A DNA stretch of 64,000 nt from Cenococcum geophilum 1.58 (Eukaryota > Ascomycota > Dothideomycetes > Gloniales > Gloniaceae). Below, in pieces: positions 22,293 through 33,210 of this stretch. Below the pieces are notes generated by a model. That model was given only the letters and a program-made list of their open reading frames with translations, ran no database searches and was not told the origin of the DNA. Numbering within the stretch: the stretch's first letter is position 1; each line of letters begins with the position of its first letter. The DNA is taken from the NCBI GenBank assembly GCA_001692895.1, contig KV748195.1, forward strand, positions 1,674,001-1,738,000, in the 5' to 3' direction. Position numbers and translations under genes: made by a program.

Positions 22293-23350
22293 GCTGTATT
22301 AGTAGAGCTTCGAGCAGAGCCTTGTGCAGAGCTTTGAGCAGAGCCTCGTATAGAGCTTTGAGCAGAGCTTCGAGCAGAGCTTCGAGCAGAGCTTCAACCA
22401 GAGCCTCAACCAGAGCCTCAACCAGAGCTTCAACCAGAGCTTCCAGAGCTTCAACCAGAGCTTCGACCACGGCTTCGACCAGAGCTTCGAGCGGAGCCTC
22501 GACCAGAGCTTCGAGCGGAGCCTCGACCAGAGCTTCGAGCGGAGCCTCGACCAGAGCCTTGACCAGAGCCTTGACAGAGCCTCGACCAGAGCCTCAAGCA
22601 GAGCTTCGGCCAGAGCTTCGACCAGAGTTCGAGCAGACCTCGACCAGAGCTTCGAGCAGACCCCGACCGGAGCTTCGACCAGAGCTTCGACCCTCGGCAG
22701 AGCTTTACCAGAGCTTCAACCAGAGCTTTAACCAGACCCTCGACCAGAGCTTCGACCAGAGCTTCGACCAGACCCTCGACCAGAGCTTCGACCGAGCTTC
22801 AACCAGAGCTTCGACCAGAGCTTTAAGCAGGACCCTCGACCAGAGCTTCGAGCAGACCCTCGACCAGAGTTTCGAGCAGACCCTCGACCAGAGCTTCGAG
22901 CAGACCCTCGACCGGAGCTTCGACCAGAGCTTCGACCCTCGAGCAGAGCTTCAACCCAAGGCTTTGACCAGAGCTTCAACCAGACCCTCGACCAGAGCTT
23001 CGACCAGAGCTTCGACCAGAGCTTCGACCAGAGCTTCGACCAGAGCTTCGACCAGAGCTTCGACCAGAGCTTCGACCAGAGCTTCGACCAGAGCTTCGAC
23101 CGGACCCTCGACTAGACCCTTGACCAGACCCTTGACCAGACCCTCGACCAGACCTTTGATCAGACCTTCGACCAGAGCTTCGACCAGACCTTCAAGCAGA
23201 GCCTCGTGCAGAGCTTTATATAGAGCTTTGTATAGGCATTCGTGCAGGCGTTCGTGCAGGCGTTCGTGCAGGCGTTCGTGCAGGCGTTCGTGCAGGCGTT
23301 CGTGCAGGCGTTCGTGCAGGCTTTTGTGCAGGCGTTTGTGCAGGCAGCGG
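22293..23350. repeat. 12-bp minisatellite, right array
   Basis: More than eighty units of a 12-mer, CAGAGCTTCGAC and variants (CAGACCCTCGAC, GGAGCCTCGACC), run to about 23210. They are followed by a distinct subarray of GCGTTCGTGCAG units (23217-23340). No unit contains a stop in several frames, so a 354-codon frame (22322-23386) and three antisense frames arise automatically; they encode only tetrapeptide repeats. GC content is far above the surroundings. Confidence 0.95.
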
Positions 23351-23389
23351 AGGAGCAATAAAGCAGGTAATAAGGCCCAGAGTTAGTCT

Positions 23390-23780
23390 AGATACAATGC
23401 ATTAGCTATTTANGTGTTTATCTACTATAAATATTAAGAATTAGTGGCTCTAGCTAAATGTTTACTGTTTTGGTGGTAATATTTGAGGCAAAACGTAGCG
23501 GTAACCACCAGGCCGTTCGCAATAATTTTGGCAGCGTTAGAATCGCCCTACAAAGTTCTAGAACGTAACGTTTGCTGATTATTTATAAAGATGTTGGTTT
23601 GTTGTTGATTGGTAGCTAAAAAAATAGTATAGCGCGTGAGTTTGTATGAGAATCACATACAAATCGGCGCGAGGGACTAACAAATTTCCGAACCGTGTAC
23701 CAGACGACAACAATATAAGATGATTAATCTGTTATGTAAGCAGCTTATAATTGGCTGATCGTCTGGGACCGAGATAATTC
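23390..23780. other. Less mutated spacer between minisatellite and copia LTR
   Basis: Base composition is near balanced and CpG is present, unlike the RIPed neighbours. It holds a short hairpin at about 23641-23667 (TTTGTATG and CATACAAA around a 6-base loop). No coding frame was recognised. It may be old single-copy DNA. Confidence 0.5.
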
Positions 23781-23961
23781 TGACACTCCCCTATGCTGAC
23801 GACGCTCTTCTCGTCTGCTCGTCTGTTTCCTAAATAGGCAATTATAAAGCTATTCCCAAACACCTTACAAGCGCCATTTGGCCTACGTACGGAGGGAAAA
23901 CCTATAGTAGGCGAAAAACCTCTGTTACTTGCTCCGTTAGTTACCGATTCCTAACATTACA
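23781..23961 (-). repeat. 3' LTR of copia G
   Basis: On the minus strand the sequence starts TGTAATGTTAGG directly after the end of pol and ends GGGGAGTGTCA, giving 181 bp with TG...CA ends. The pol stop codon lies just inside, as is common. It is GC-rich and little mutated. No partner LTR was found at the other end to confirm it. Confidence 0.72.
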
Positions 23962-24355
23962 CAGTGCTTCGTAAATTGGTCGATTGGTAGCTGTTTCGTA
24001 AGTATATCTTTAGGTTAATCTTTACCTGGTATATATACCACTTTAAGTTAATCTTACTAAACTATATTGTTTCGTATAAAGAGGTATTAAGTCTTAATAT
24101 GCTTGGCTTTCTAGTAGTATTTCGTGTCGTATAAAAGGTTAACTGTGCCCTTATTGTCATAGTAGAGCGTAGGAATAAAAGGGTTGCCGTTATTTCTCTC
24201 CCCTAGATCTCTCGTCAGCTTCTTAAGCTATACTACTAACCTTACTCCTTCTAACGCTGCCATAATTTCTGCTTCTATTAAGCTTAATACCGTTAACTTC
24301 TGCCTTTAAGCCATCTAGATTACGGCTCCCCTATAGCATATAACTGCTATACCTT

Positions 24356-26701
24356 CTTTAAAAACCAGCTTCTATTTATCTGTAAGGAACTAGGACTACC
24401 CATAGCGTTTACACAATGGGTAGCTACCTTCCTTAGCAATAGAAAGCTACAACTTTCCTTTAATAGGCAAATATAAGAAAAAGTAGAATTAGAAACAGGG
24501 ATATCACAGGGATCGCCTATATCCCCTATTTTATTTCTACTATATATACGTAATATCTGCAGCATACAGACAGAAGGAGCCTATTCTCTTAGCTATATAA
24601 ACGACTTTACAATTATAGTTACTTTAAATTCAGCCAAATCTAATTGCAAAAAGCTAGAGAGAATAGCGCTAGAGCTAATATCTAAAGCCAAAGAAGCTGC
24701 TATTAGTTTTGACGTTAGCAAAATAGAGCTTATATACTTTTATAGTAAACGTACCACTATAGAAGAAGGGTTAAAGCTAGGAGACGTAGAAATATCCCCT
24801 AAACCCCTAGTTAGGTGGTTAGGGGTATTCCTAAACTCTAAGCTTACTTTTAAACAATATATAGAAATACAAATCTCTAAAGCAAAGGCAGCCTTCTATT
24901 TAATTAGAAGACTAGGTAATATATAAAGAGGTCTATCTCTATAAGCCCTACGACAGCTCTATGTGGCTTACGTTACTACTATAGCAGACTACGGAGTATA
25001 ATGCTGGTGGAAAAGTAAATTTAGAGACTACCTATAAAATAAGGCTCTAAAACTAGTTCTAGAAGCGTTTAGAGGATCTCCTAGCCAAGCTATAAAGATT
25101 AAAGCCTCTATTCCTCCTCCTAGGATTAGATTTAAAAAGCTTTGCAATAACTACGCAATAAGAATCCTAAAATTTAAGGAAAACTATATAATTAAGAAGG
25201 CCTATATAGGAGAGATCAACAAAGATAGGGACGAATTAGTAGCTAGTTCTAGCTTTAGTTCTAGCCCTAAAAACTCTACTATAAAGCACCTCTTACAGTT
25301 AAAGACATAGCTACTATCTCTAGCCTCTAGAGTTTAGCAGCTAATTTAAAACTAGAAAATAGAGAGAATCTCTCTAGATTAGCAAAAACCGTGGTCTCCT
25401 CCTATTCCCGCATCCTTTTCTATCTTAAAAGGTAGTAAGGAAGAAGCTGCATAAGAACATCTAAGACTAGTAGAAAATTTATAAGAATCCCTAGAGTAGG
25501 ACCTAGTAGATTTATACTATATAGATGGCTCTAAAGACAATATATTAAATGTAGCTACTATATATAAAATAGGGGAGAGAAATAGAATTAAATATGCAAC
25601 AAACTGGAATCTAGGACCCTATATAGAAATTATAGACGCAGAGCTTTACGCAGTCTATAGGGCCCTAGAGCACCTAAAATAATAAAGACTAAAAGAGAAA
25701 CAAGTCTATATCTTTATAGATAGCCAAGCAGCTATTAAAAGATTACAGCTTAAATCTCTTATAGGGGGGCAAGAACTAGTTTTTAAAATTACGCAAAGCT
25801 GTTCCTATTTAGCTAGTAAGGAGATCTCTATTAACTTCTACTGGGTTCCTAGCCATCTAAGAATCTATAGAAACGAAATAGCAGATAAGCTAGCTAAAAA
25901 GGGCCTTTTTAGAAGAAAACTATAATCTTCTTATACCTCCCTAGCCTATATAGGGAGAGCAGCAAGAGAAAAGATACTAGAATAGTAGAAAAACAACTAG
26001 CAGCAGAATAAGAATAAGGGAAAACACTATACTAGGATCTGTAAAGGAAGCTATTCCTTTTCTCTTAAAGCCCCTAAGGATAAATATCCTGAAAGGCTAT
26101 TTTAAATCCTTCTCTAAAGTAATAGGGGGGGAGGATAAAGACGGTAGATGCTTTAGGGAATGTAGAGCACTATAAACCCCTAGGCACCTACTACTAGACT
26201 GCAACCTATATAGAGAAGAAAGAAGAGAAATGCAAAAGAAACCAAGCTCTTCTCTCTCTTTAAAGAAACTATTTTATACACCAAAAGGAAGAGAGGCGCT
26301 TTTCCTATTTCTAAGTAGGACAGGGATAGCTATTAGAAAGTGGCTAATAACAGCAGGATTTATAGAAGGAGGTAACTCCTATTAGGCTTCTAGTAAAGAG
26401 ATATTAGTAAGCAAAAGGACAGAATTAAATTACAAAAGGATAGGGACAGGCGTTAGGATTTCTTATTTCTTATAGTCTTCTACCGTTTTCTCATTACCTA
26501 ATAGTTGCTTATAACTTAGTATTTTACTAAAGAACTATAAACCCCTAGTTTAGGGGCTTATAAACTACTAGGATATAGTTACTAGTACATATTAAGCTGC
26601 CCTAAGGGATTTATGTATATAGGACTATAGCGCCATAGCCTAGAGGCTGCATGCGCAGTATTATACGTAGTATAATACAACGGATATATAAATAAATAAA
26701 A
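24356..26701 (+). mobile_element. LINE H1, 5'-truncated, with RT and RNase H
   Basis: The insertion in copia is flanked by AACTGCTATACCTT (24342-24355 and 26702-26715). The 3' end is an A-rich tail (AAATAAATAAA) at about 26690-26701, typical of target-primed insertion. Length is 2346 bp; the 5' end lies inside RT, so ORF1 and the endonuclease are missing. The family differs from K and J because it carries an RNase H domain. A related but ORF1-only copy (H2) lies at 47249-49330 in the opposite orientation. Confidence 0.95.
24360..26385 (+). pseudogene. LINE H1 ORF2: RT palm, RNase H, CCHC finger
   Basis: RT motif B is QGSPISPILF (24507-24536) and motif C is YIND at 24594-24605 (family Y/FVDD). 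The thumb region reads RWLGVFLNSKLTFKQYIEI. The RNase H domain keeps all four catalytic residues: Asp 25524-25526 (YIDGSKD), Glu 25641-25643 (DAELYAV), Asp 25719-25721 (FIDSQAA) and Asp 25884-25886 (NEIADKLA). A C-terminal finger C-X3-C-X7-H-X4-C spans 26149-26202. In-frame TAA/TAG remain, so it is not functional, but it is among the least damaged frames here. Confidence 0.93.
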
Positions 26702-29700
26702 AACTGCTATACCTTAGAATAATATCCGATTGTATTCTGTTCCCTATATAGCGTTAGTAAAGATATTATAGCTAGTAGATAAGTTAGTTAACGTAAGCTT
26801 ATATAAGGGGAGGTAGATCTTTTAATTTAAGTAGGTAATTCCAATTTCGAGAGTGCTGTTTAGATATCTTAGTAGCTGCTTACTTAAGCGGTAATGCGAT
26901 TTTTCTAGTACTGCCATAAATCTAGCTAACTAACTAATAGCATAGCTGATATTAAGACGTATGCAGTTTAATAGGTAGATCGTAGAGCTAATAATCTGTT
27001 GGTATACCGTCGCATTGTTATACTTAAGGGGACTTTTAATATTAAGTTTTAGAACAGTGCCAGCTAGTATTAGTAGCTTAGACGGGTTGCAGTTGTCTAT
27101 TTTTAGCCGTTTAAGTAGCTTCTTAGTGTATATTATCTAATATAGCTTAAGGGTTCAATTTATATAATCTTAATTAATTTAGAAGCCTATAAATACCTCT
27201 ATAGGGCCTAGGTCTTTACATCTCCATTCTTTTAAAATTCTTATCTTTATAATATTAAGGTCTTGGCGCTTTCCTATAATTAGTATATTATTAACAAATA
27301 ATAAGATATATACTTCATTTCTTATAAAGAGATTAGGGTTAGCTTTAGCCGATTTTAAACCTATACTATTAAAGAACTTCTTAACCATCTAAAACCATTC
27401 TCTTGGTGCCTGCTTTAGGCCATATAGTAACTTATTTAGCTTTAAGTAGGCGTCTTTTACCCCCTTAAGGTTAGGTTTAAAGTCTCTTAATAGGTTAAAA
27501 ATCTGTATATAGATCTATTCTTATAATAGCGGGGTTAAGAATGTAGTTTTAATGTTAATATAGTTAAGCTTAAGGTCTTCTGCTGCTACCTTTACTATTA
27601 AAAACCTAAAGGTGTTATATCGTACAACTAACGCAAATGTCTTAAAATAGTTAATATTGGGGGTCTACTTGTCTCCCCAAATGCATAGTCTTACCTTTTT
27701 ATAAATTACTTCTCCCTTAGCGTTATACTTATGCTTTAAAACTAGCTTACTTAAAAGTAACAACCTTCCTTCTAGTACTCTCCCCCTTATAATAGTATAG
27801 GTGTGCATTCTCTTAAGAAAGAGAAATTCTCTAAAGATAGCTTTTATCTAGCTAGGAGCGTCCTCCCTTAAGGCCTAATCTAGCTTAATAGCGTTAAACG
27901 GTGCTATAGGTGCTCTTAAGGAGGTAGTGTTCTTAGCTTCTAAGTAGATAGCTTTTATAGCTATTACTAACTAAACCACCGTATTGTTAAAAACCCTTAT
28001 ATTTAGCAACCTTTTAGACCTTATTCTCTGCGTATAAGGAATACGTATTAATATACTTTATATAGGCGTCCTACCCTAAGCATTACTTTATAGATTTAAG
28101 CGTCCCACTTAATCTTAACCTAGGCTTCCTACTTAATTTAAGTGGCCTACTTAGTCTTGACCTGGGCTTCCTACTTAGCTTAAGTGGCCTATTTAGTTAC
28201 TATCTGGCCTACTCTTAGTTCTCATAACTAGAGTCTCTATTAGCCCGTTTAAGGTAGTAGGGGGAGGTCTAAGTTGGTTCGTAGCTTAGCTTATAGCGTA
28301 ATTTAAGTGTCCCGCTTAATCTTAATCTAAGCGTTTCGCTTAATTACTATATCTTATAGCTTGCACCTAAGGTGCTCTAAAAGGGAACCTATACTCGTTT
28401 ACTTTAGCATCTCTAAATAGCTTAATTGCTTAGATATGCAGGTTTATTATCTTAAATTAACTACTCCCTTTTAATCCTATAAAGACGTAGTTAAGTCTTA
28501 TCTACGAGTTATACTTCCTAGGGTGTTTCTTAAGCGTATTAATTAGGTTGGTATAATACCTAAAGATAACTAGATTTTTTAAGTTAGGGACTTGTTAGGT
28601 ATATACCTCGTATAGTATAATAGCACTACTATGCTTAAATTTATTAAGTGGAAGTGCTAAGGTTAGTACTTAATTTTTAATCTAGATAGTGTGTTTAACT
28701 ATATAGCACTAGAGCTCTATTAGTATATTTCCTTAAAATAGAAGTAACCTTGTCTTATAGTCAACTGTATAGATCGCGCGCTTAATTACGCCATTATATA
28801 AGTGCTTGTATGGCGGATAAGGTTTAAAATTAATACCCTAGGGTATTAGTTTGTCTTAAAATCTGCGGCCGAACTCCCCCTTTCTATTATCCGCTTAAAT
28901 CTATGCAGCTTTAGTCCTAGTAAATCTCTTTACCCTTACAATAATCTCTTTAATATACGGTAGTACCTCTTCGATTTAGAGGGTCTTAAGGGGAATAACC
29001 TAAGTATATTGCGTGGCGTTATCTAGGGCTAGTAGGTAGTAGTTATAGCCTCTAATTAATATACCGATTTGTTCCGTAGTATTAAAATATAGCCCTTAAC
29101 TAAGTATCTTCTTACGCTTAGTTATCTTTTTACTTAATATTTCTCGCATCTTTCTAGCTAGATAGGCTTCGTATATACTCTTACTAACTAGTACTACTCT
29201 CTTCCTAAGCTACATGCCTAGTAAGGAGTGCTATAGCTTAAGTAGATTACTATAGTTCGTGTATCCGGTTTAGCGATGCTATAGTTTAGCATCTGTTTTA
29301 TTAACGTTTAATTATAAATTATATGCTTCCGCTGTTGTATTAAATGCTCCTTAAGGCTCTTATAGTACGTAGAGGTTATTCTTTATAGTGGCCTTAAATG
29401 TCGCCCCTAATTTATGCTAGCTAGTAGCTTAATCGTCTATATTAAAGGTAATTAAGTAGCCTTCCTAAGTAAGAGTCCTTACTAAGATTAGCTTAATTGT
29501 CTTAAACGAAGGTATAAGCTAGATATCTTTTAGCCTTAAGCTGCCGATTTAAACTTAGCTATAGCCTATAGTAGGGATAATAATCCTATTTACAGTATAG
29601 ACTTAATAAGGTGTATTTTATCTCTTTAAATATACTAGGTCTAATTAGTTACTAGTAAAGTGCTTAGTTGTTATAAGTATAGTATATTTAGGGTTAGGGT

Positions 29701-29739
29701 TAAGGTTAAGGTAGATTAAATCGCTATTAAATTCTTCCT

Positions 29740-31060
29740 TAGCTATAGCTATATTCCCTACTTCCTCTACCTTAAGAATACCTTAATTTATCTTCCTGGC
29801 GTTATTAAATTGGAATTATCTAAGTAGGGGATAGTTTTTTTAGTAGTGACCTTTCTAATAGTATACTCTGCACTTATCTCTTTCTAGTTATCTTGGCTCT
29901 TTAGTTACTTAAAATAACGAGCTATAATGTAATAAGGAATAATTAAATCTACTAGCATAACCTCTGCCCCTTATTTAACCTTAACCTTAATTTCTCCTTC
30001 TCCTCCTAGGTTTGTCTTTCCTCTTATATATAAGTGCAGCAGTTTATATAGGGAGAGCAGTCTCTTGCTCCTAAAGAAGGGTAATATAGCTCTTAAGGTC
30101 TTATTTATCTTATAGATACTAGGTCTTTATATTCTACTATATAATATCGCTTAGTAGGGCCAAGAGGAGTTACTCTTTAATATTGTTATTAGTAAGTGCT
30201 TAAGATATTAAGGCTAGATTAATCTTAAATCGATTTAGTATATAGATAAACTTAACGATTTATATCTTTATAGGGTTAAAAGTAGTGCTATAGAACTCCC
30301 TACAAAGTCTAGAGATATAGACCTCGTTATTAGCCTTATTAAACTTCTTTATTCCTTCCCATACGTTAGGAAAAAATTTAGTAGCATTTAGCTAGCATTT
30401 TTAGCATTTCGCAGCATTTCGCAGTATTTAAAATAGACCATACGCATTAAGCAGCATCTAGGCAGCTATATATATATATTATATATATATAAAATATTTT
30501 TAGATAGATAATTGGATATAGTATATTATATAATAATTTTTTTTATAAATTACTTATAAATTACATAAGTTATTCTACTTCTAAAAAAAAAAAGGTCAAA
30601 TTTATAAAAAAAATTATTACATAATATACTATATCTAATTATCTATCTAAAAATATTTTTTTATATAATATATATATATATAGCTGCCTAGATGCTGCTT
30701 AATGCGTATAGTCTATTTTAAATGCTACGAAATGCTGCGAAATGCTGAAAATGCTAGCTAAATGCTGCTAAATTTTTTCCTAACGTATTCCCTAAATATT
30801 ATACTCCTTTATTATCGTACGTATCTCTTCTTAACGGTCATCTCCTATAGAGTTAAAGATAATCTTATTTGCTTCCCCCCTTCTTCTTCTTTTATTAGCT
30901 AAATTAACTTAAGCTAGGTCCTTTATACTAGTAATAAAATTCTATTCTTCTACTATAATTAGGGCTGCTTTATAGGTGCGCTCCTAATCTACGAAGTTGT
31001 CTCTATTAAAGATAGCGATTTTACTAGCCTTATAATAATATATAGGCGCCGTTAAGGTCA
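29740..31060 (-). pseudogene. Copia gag, interrupted by a foldback element
   Basis: The N-terminal part (31060-30788) reads KASKIAIFNRDNFVD-ERTY and AALIIVEE-NFITSI, the fold expected of copia gag. It continues left of the foldback element as GIKKFNKANNEVYISRLCRE and NPIKI-IVKFIYILN. The insertion at TA (30362-30363) splits the frame cleanly. The start codon was not located with confidence. C-terminal gag merges into pol without a clear boundary. Confidence 0.8.
30364..30785. mobile_element. Foldback/MITE element, 422 bp
   Basis: Nearly the whole element is a palindrome: arms of roughly 190 bp begin CGTTAGGAAAAAATTTAG at each end and include TTTCGCAGCATTTCGCAG. The centre is A/T-rich. TA dinucleotides flank it (30362-30363 and 30786-30787), as for Tc1/mariner-type insertions. 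It interrupts copia gag. No coding capacity. Confidence 0.92.
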
Positions 31061-31130
31061 AGGTAGATAAGGTTATTTTAGGGGTTAATTTTTAAGTTAG
31101 AAGAGGTATTGCTACCTAGGCTTATAACCT

Positions 31131-31320
31131 ATTAGAATTATAAGGTTATAGGGTTATAGTAGAGGTATCTTAAGCGTCTAATTAATGATAGAGATAACGC
31201 AGACGATGAATATTAATTAATTCGTAATATAGTAGATGCGGTTAATGTCTATCTAGATTATATACGGACTTTGTCCTTACAATATATCCAGAGCTTAGTT
31301 AGCACCTCTCGTTTAATTTT
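31131..31320. repeat. Dispersed 190-bp repeat, copy 2
   Basis: This is the counterpart of 13966-14155, same orientation. It differs by substitutions that are mostly C to T and G to A relative to copy 1, so it is the more RIPed copy. It abuts the broken 5' end of copia G. Confidence 0.8.
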
Positions 31321-31339
31321 AATAACGGAGGTTTAATAA

Positions 31340-33210
31340 AAGTTCTTGTACCTTCCTAATTAGGAAGTTTGGCTTACCGCCCACCGGCAGAATATAAATT
31401 TTAACGCTAGACGCATTAAATTTGTTCTTAAGGCTTTAAATACAAGGCAATATATAGGCGATTAATTGATTCATTAATAAGCTATATATTTTTAAGGTTG
31501 CGGGCTTTACGCGACCGTAGGTTCCTACCCTGTACTGGCTTCTCTACTAACTCTTTAAGGTCTTCTGGTTAAGCAGCAACCTCTTATTACTGCCTTTTTC
31601 CTATTTTCTTGTTAATTATTTATATAGATATTTAGTGTTTTAGAGGCTCTAGAGGACGATTTACGGGTAGCTCTAAGGACCTTCCTCTAACGTCTACGTT
31701 AATTAAGCTACTAGTAGAGGCTGTGCCGTTACCTACAGCCTCCCTAGAGGTAGTAGTAGGGTCCTTCTTCCTTACCCACTTCCTTATAGTTTGATTAACT
31801 ATACGCCACCTAATATCCGCTGCTTGGTGTTAATCCTCCTACCCATCTAAAGCCTATTATTCTTGCTACTACTACTATATAAAGCTAACTTTAAACGTTG
31901 CCTTCTTTATATTTCTACCCTTTATATTTAGTTAGTTCTAAAGCTTAAGCGGCTAAGAAGAAGGAGGAGGCTTAATAGGTGGCAGAGGCTTAAGGGGAGG
32001 CTTATTAGAGGGAGGTTTTAATTAAGTAGGCGGCTAGTAGAGAGCCTCCTAAATAGTATTAAAAATCTATATTAAGATAAAAACCTAAATAATATTAAGT
32101 TTTATAAGGAAAAAACTCACGCTAAGGGGTATTAGTATAGTTCTTAGGTTATAGGCTTAGGGGCATAGCTAATTTTGCGCTAGGTACTCCTAAAATTACT
32201 AGATAAAAATCTCTACTCTTACTATATACGAGTTTTATTAGAAGTCTAGTCTAGGCAGAATACTTATTAAAATAGCAGTAGAAAAGCAGGATGAAGAGGG
32301 AAAGAAGATATAAGTGTTAGTTATATTAGTAAGCCAATCCGTTCTAAGACACTTTAGGTTTAATATTAAGACTAAGTTAATAGAAGGTCCGGTAAAGTAT
32401 CTATACGGTTTTAGTACTTATAAACTATAGCGCCGCATTATAAGCGTATAGCTAGGGGATAAAGATTAATATAGGGTATAAGGATGTAGAAAACTTGCAA
32501 GTTACTAGCTAAAATGAAAGATTTATACTCTTCTCTTTTTCTATTTAGCATTACCTAAAATTATAAATAGTATTAAATACTTAATCTAGTAATAGAATAG
32601 AGGAGGTAACTAACCCCTATATGCCCTAAGTGCCTTTTATCGCCTAAGGTTAGGGTAACAACTTATTAGGAAGCCGCTTAGTTAAGTTATTTAGCGGTAA
32701 TAATATAGCGTTTATATAGCCCACCTTATTTTTAAGGAATAATATTATTATAAGCTACCCTACTCCCACTTTCATCTTTACTCTTTTCTATTTTCTTAGA
32801 TATTTAAGATTATAGCTCCTATTAGTAGATTTACTTACTTTGCCTTCTTCCTTATTATAATTGCTTAGTTTTTATAGTATCCGAACCCTTTTATTATTAA
32901 AATAGCGTTATATAGTGCCGTTTTCTACTTATTATTATTTTTCTATATAATATACCTCTTTAAAGGGTTAATTAAAGATTCTAAGGTCTAGCGCGTCTAG
33001 CTTTATTACGCTAGTATTACTCTTAGTTAGAGTTTGCGATTGTAGCTTTAATAAAATTGCTCTAAATACGCATTTTCTATTTAGCTATTAAGTTTTAGGT
33101 ATATAGGCATAATTGGGATATAAGTGCATACTACTAAGACGGCAATTAAGGTTATAAGGTCAACTTTAATATACAAAGCCCCTCTAATTTTAGCTATTAG
33201 TTTACTAATA
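31340..33210 (+). pseudogene. Unidentified degraded frame (U4) and surrounding relic
   Basis: Between 31950 and 32050 a plus frame reads a Lys/Glu-rich helix (AAKKKEEA--VAEA-GEAY). From about 32110 another frame runs through KSSLGRILIKIAVEKQDEEG and SVLRHFRFNIKTKLIEGPV and closes with a rare TGA at 32515-32517. No family was recognised. The remainder (31340-31950, 32520-33210) is degraded sequence without a readable product; plus-strand frames near 33124-33566 run antisense to LINE J and are not counted. Confidence 0.35.

Larger units (their letters stand above)
23962..29700 (-). pseudogene. Copia pol: integrase, RT, RNase H
   Basis: The integrase zinc region reads GYTNYSNLLKL-HSLLGM near 29270. 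Its core has Asp at 29021-29023 (LALDNAT) and Asp at 28889-28891 (DNRKGEF). The catalytic Glu is changed to Lys at 28781-28783 (NGVIKRA). A linker at about 28117-28200 is a short tandem repeat (VGSPGQD, VGHLN). RT motif YVDD is FVNN at 27287-27298, within an open stretch 27179-27388 that reads MVKKFFNSIGLKSAKANPN. RNase H at 24060-24300 is well preserved (IEAEIMAALEGVRLVV, YYDNKGTVNLL) and ends KDILTKQLPIDQFTK near 23970. The inserted LINE separates RNase H from RT. Confidence 0.92.
23781..31080 (-). mobile_element. Ty1/copia retrotransposon relic (G)
   Basis: On the minus strand, gag begins near 31060, followed by integrase (about 29300-28750), RT (about 27900-26750) and RNase H, ending at 23961 in an LTR. 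The order integrase before RT defines copia. The body is interrupted by a LINE (24356-26701) and a foldback element (30364-30785). The 5' LTR is not seen; sequence right of 31080 is unrelated, so the 5' end is deleted. RIP is moderate in RNase H and heavy elsewhere. Confidence 0.9.

Noticed and set aside
22322-23386. 354-codon open frame and three antisense frames over the minisatellite
   Set aside because: They arise because a 12-bp unit without stops keeps several frames open; the products are only tetrapeptide repeats (ASTR, SFDQ) and decay with the array.
24347-24565. 72-codon minus-strand frame
   Set aside because: Antisense to the RT palm of LINE H1 and crosses the insertion junction.
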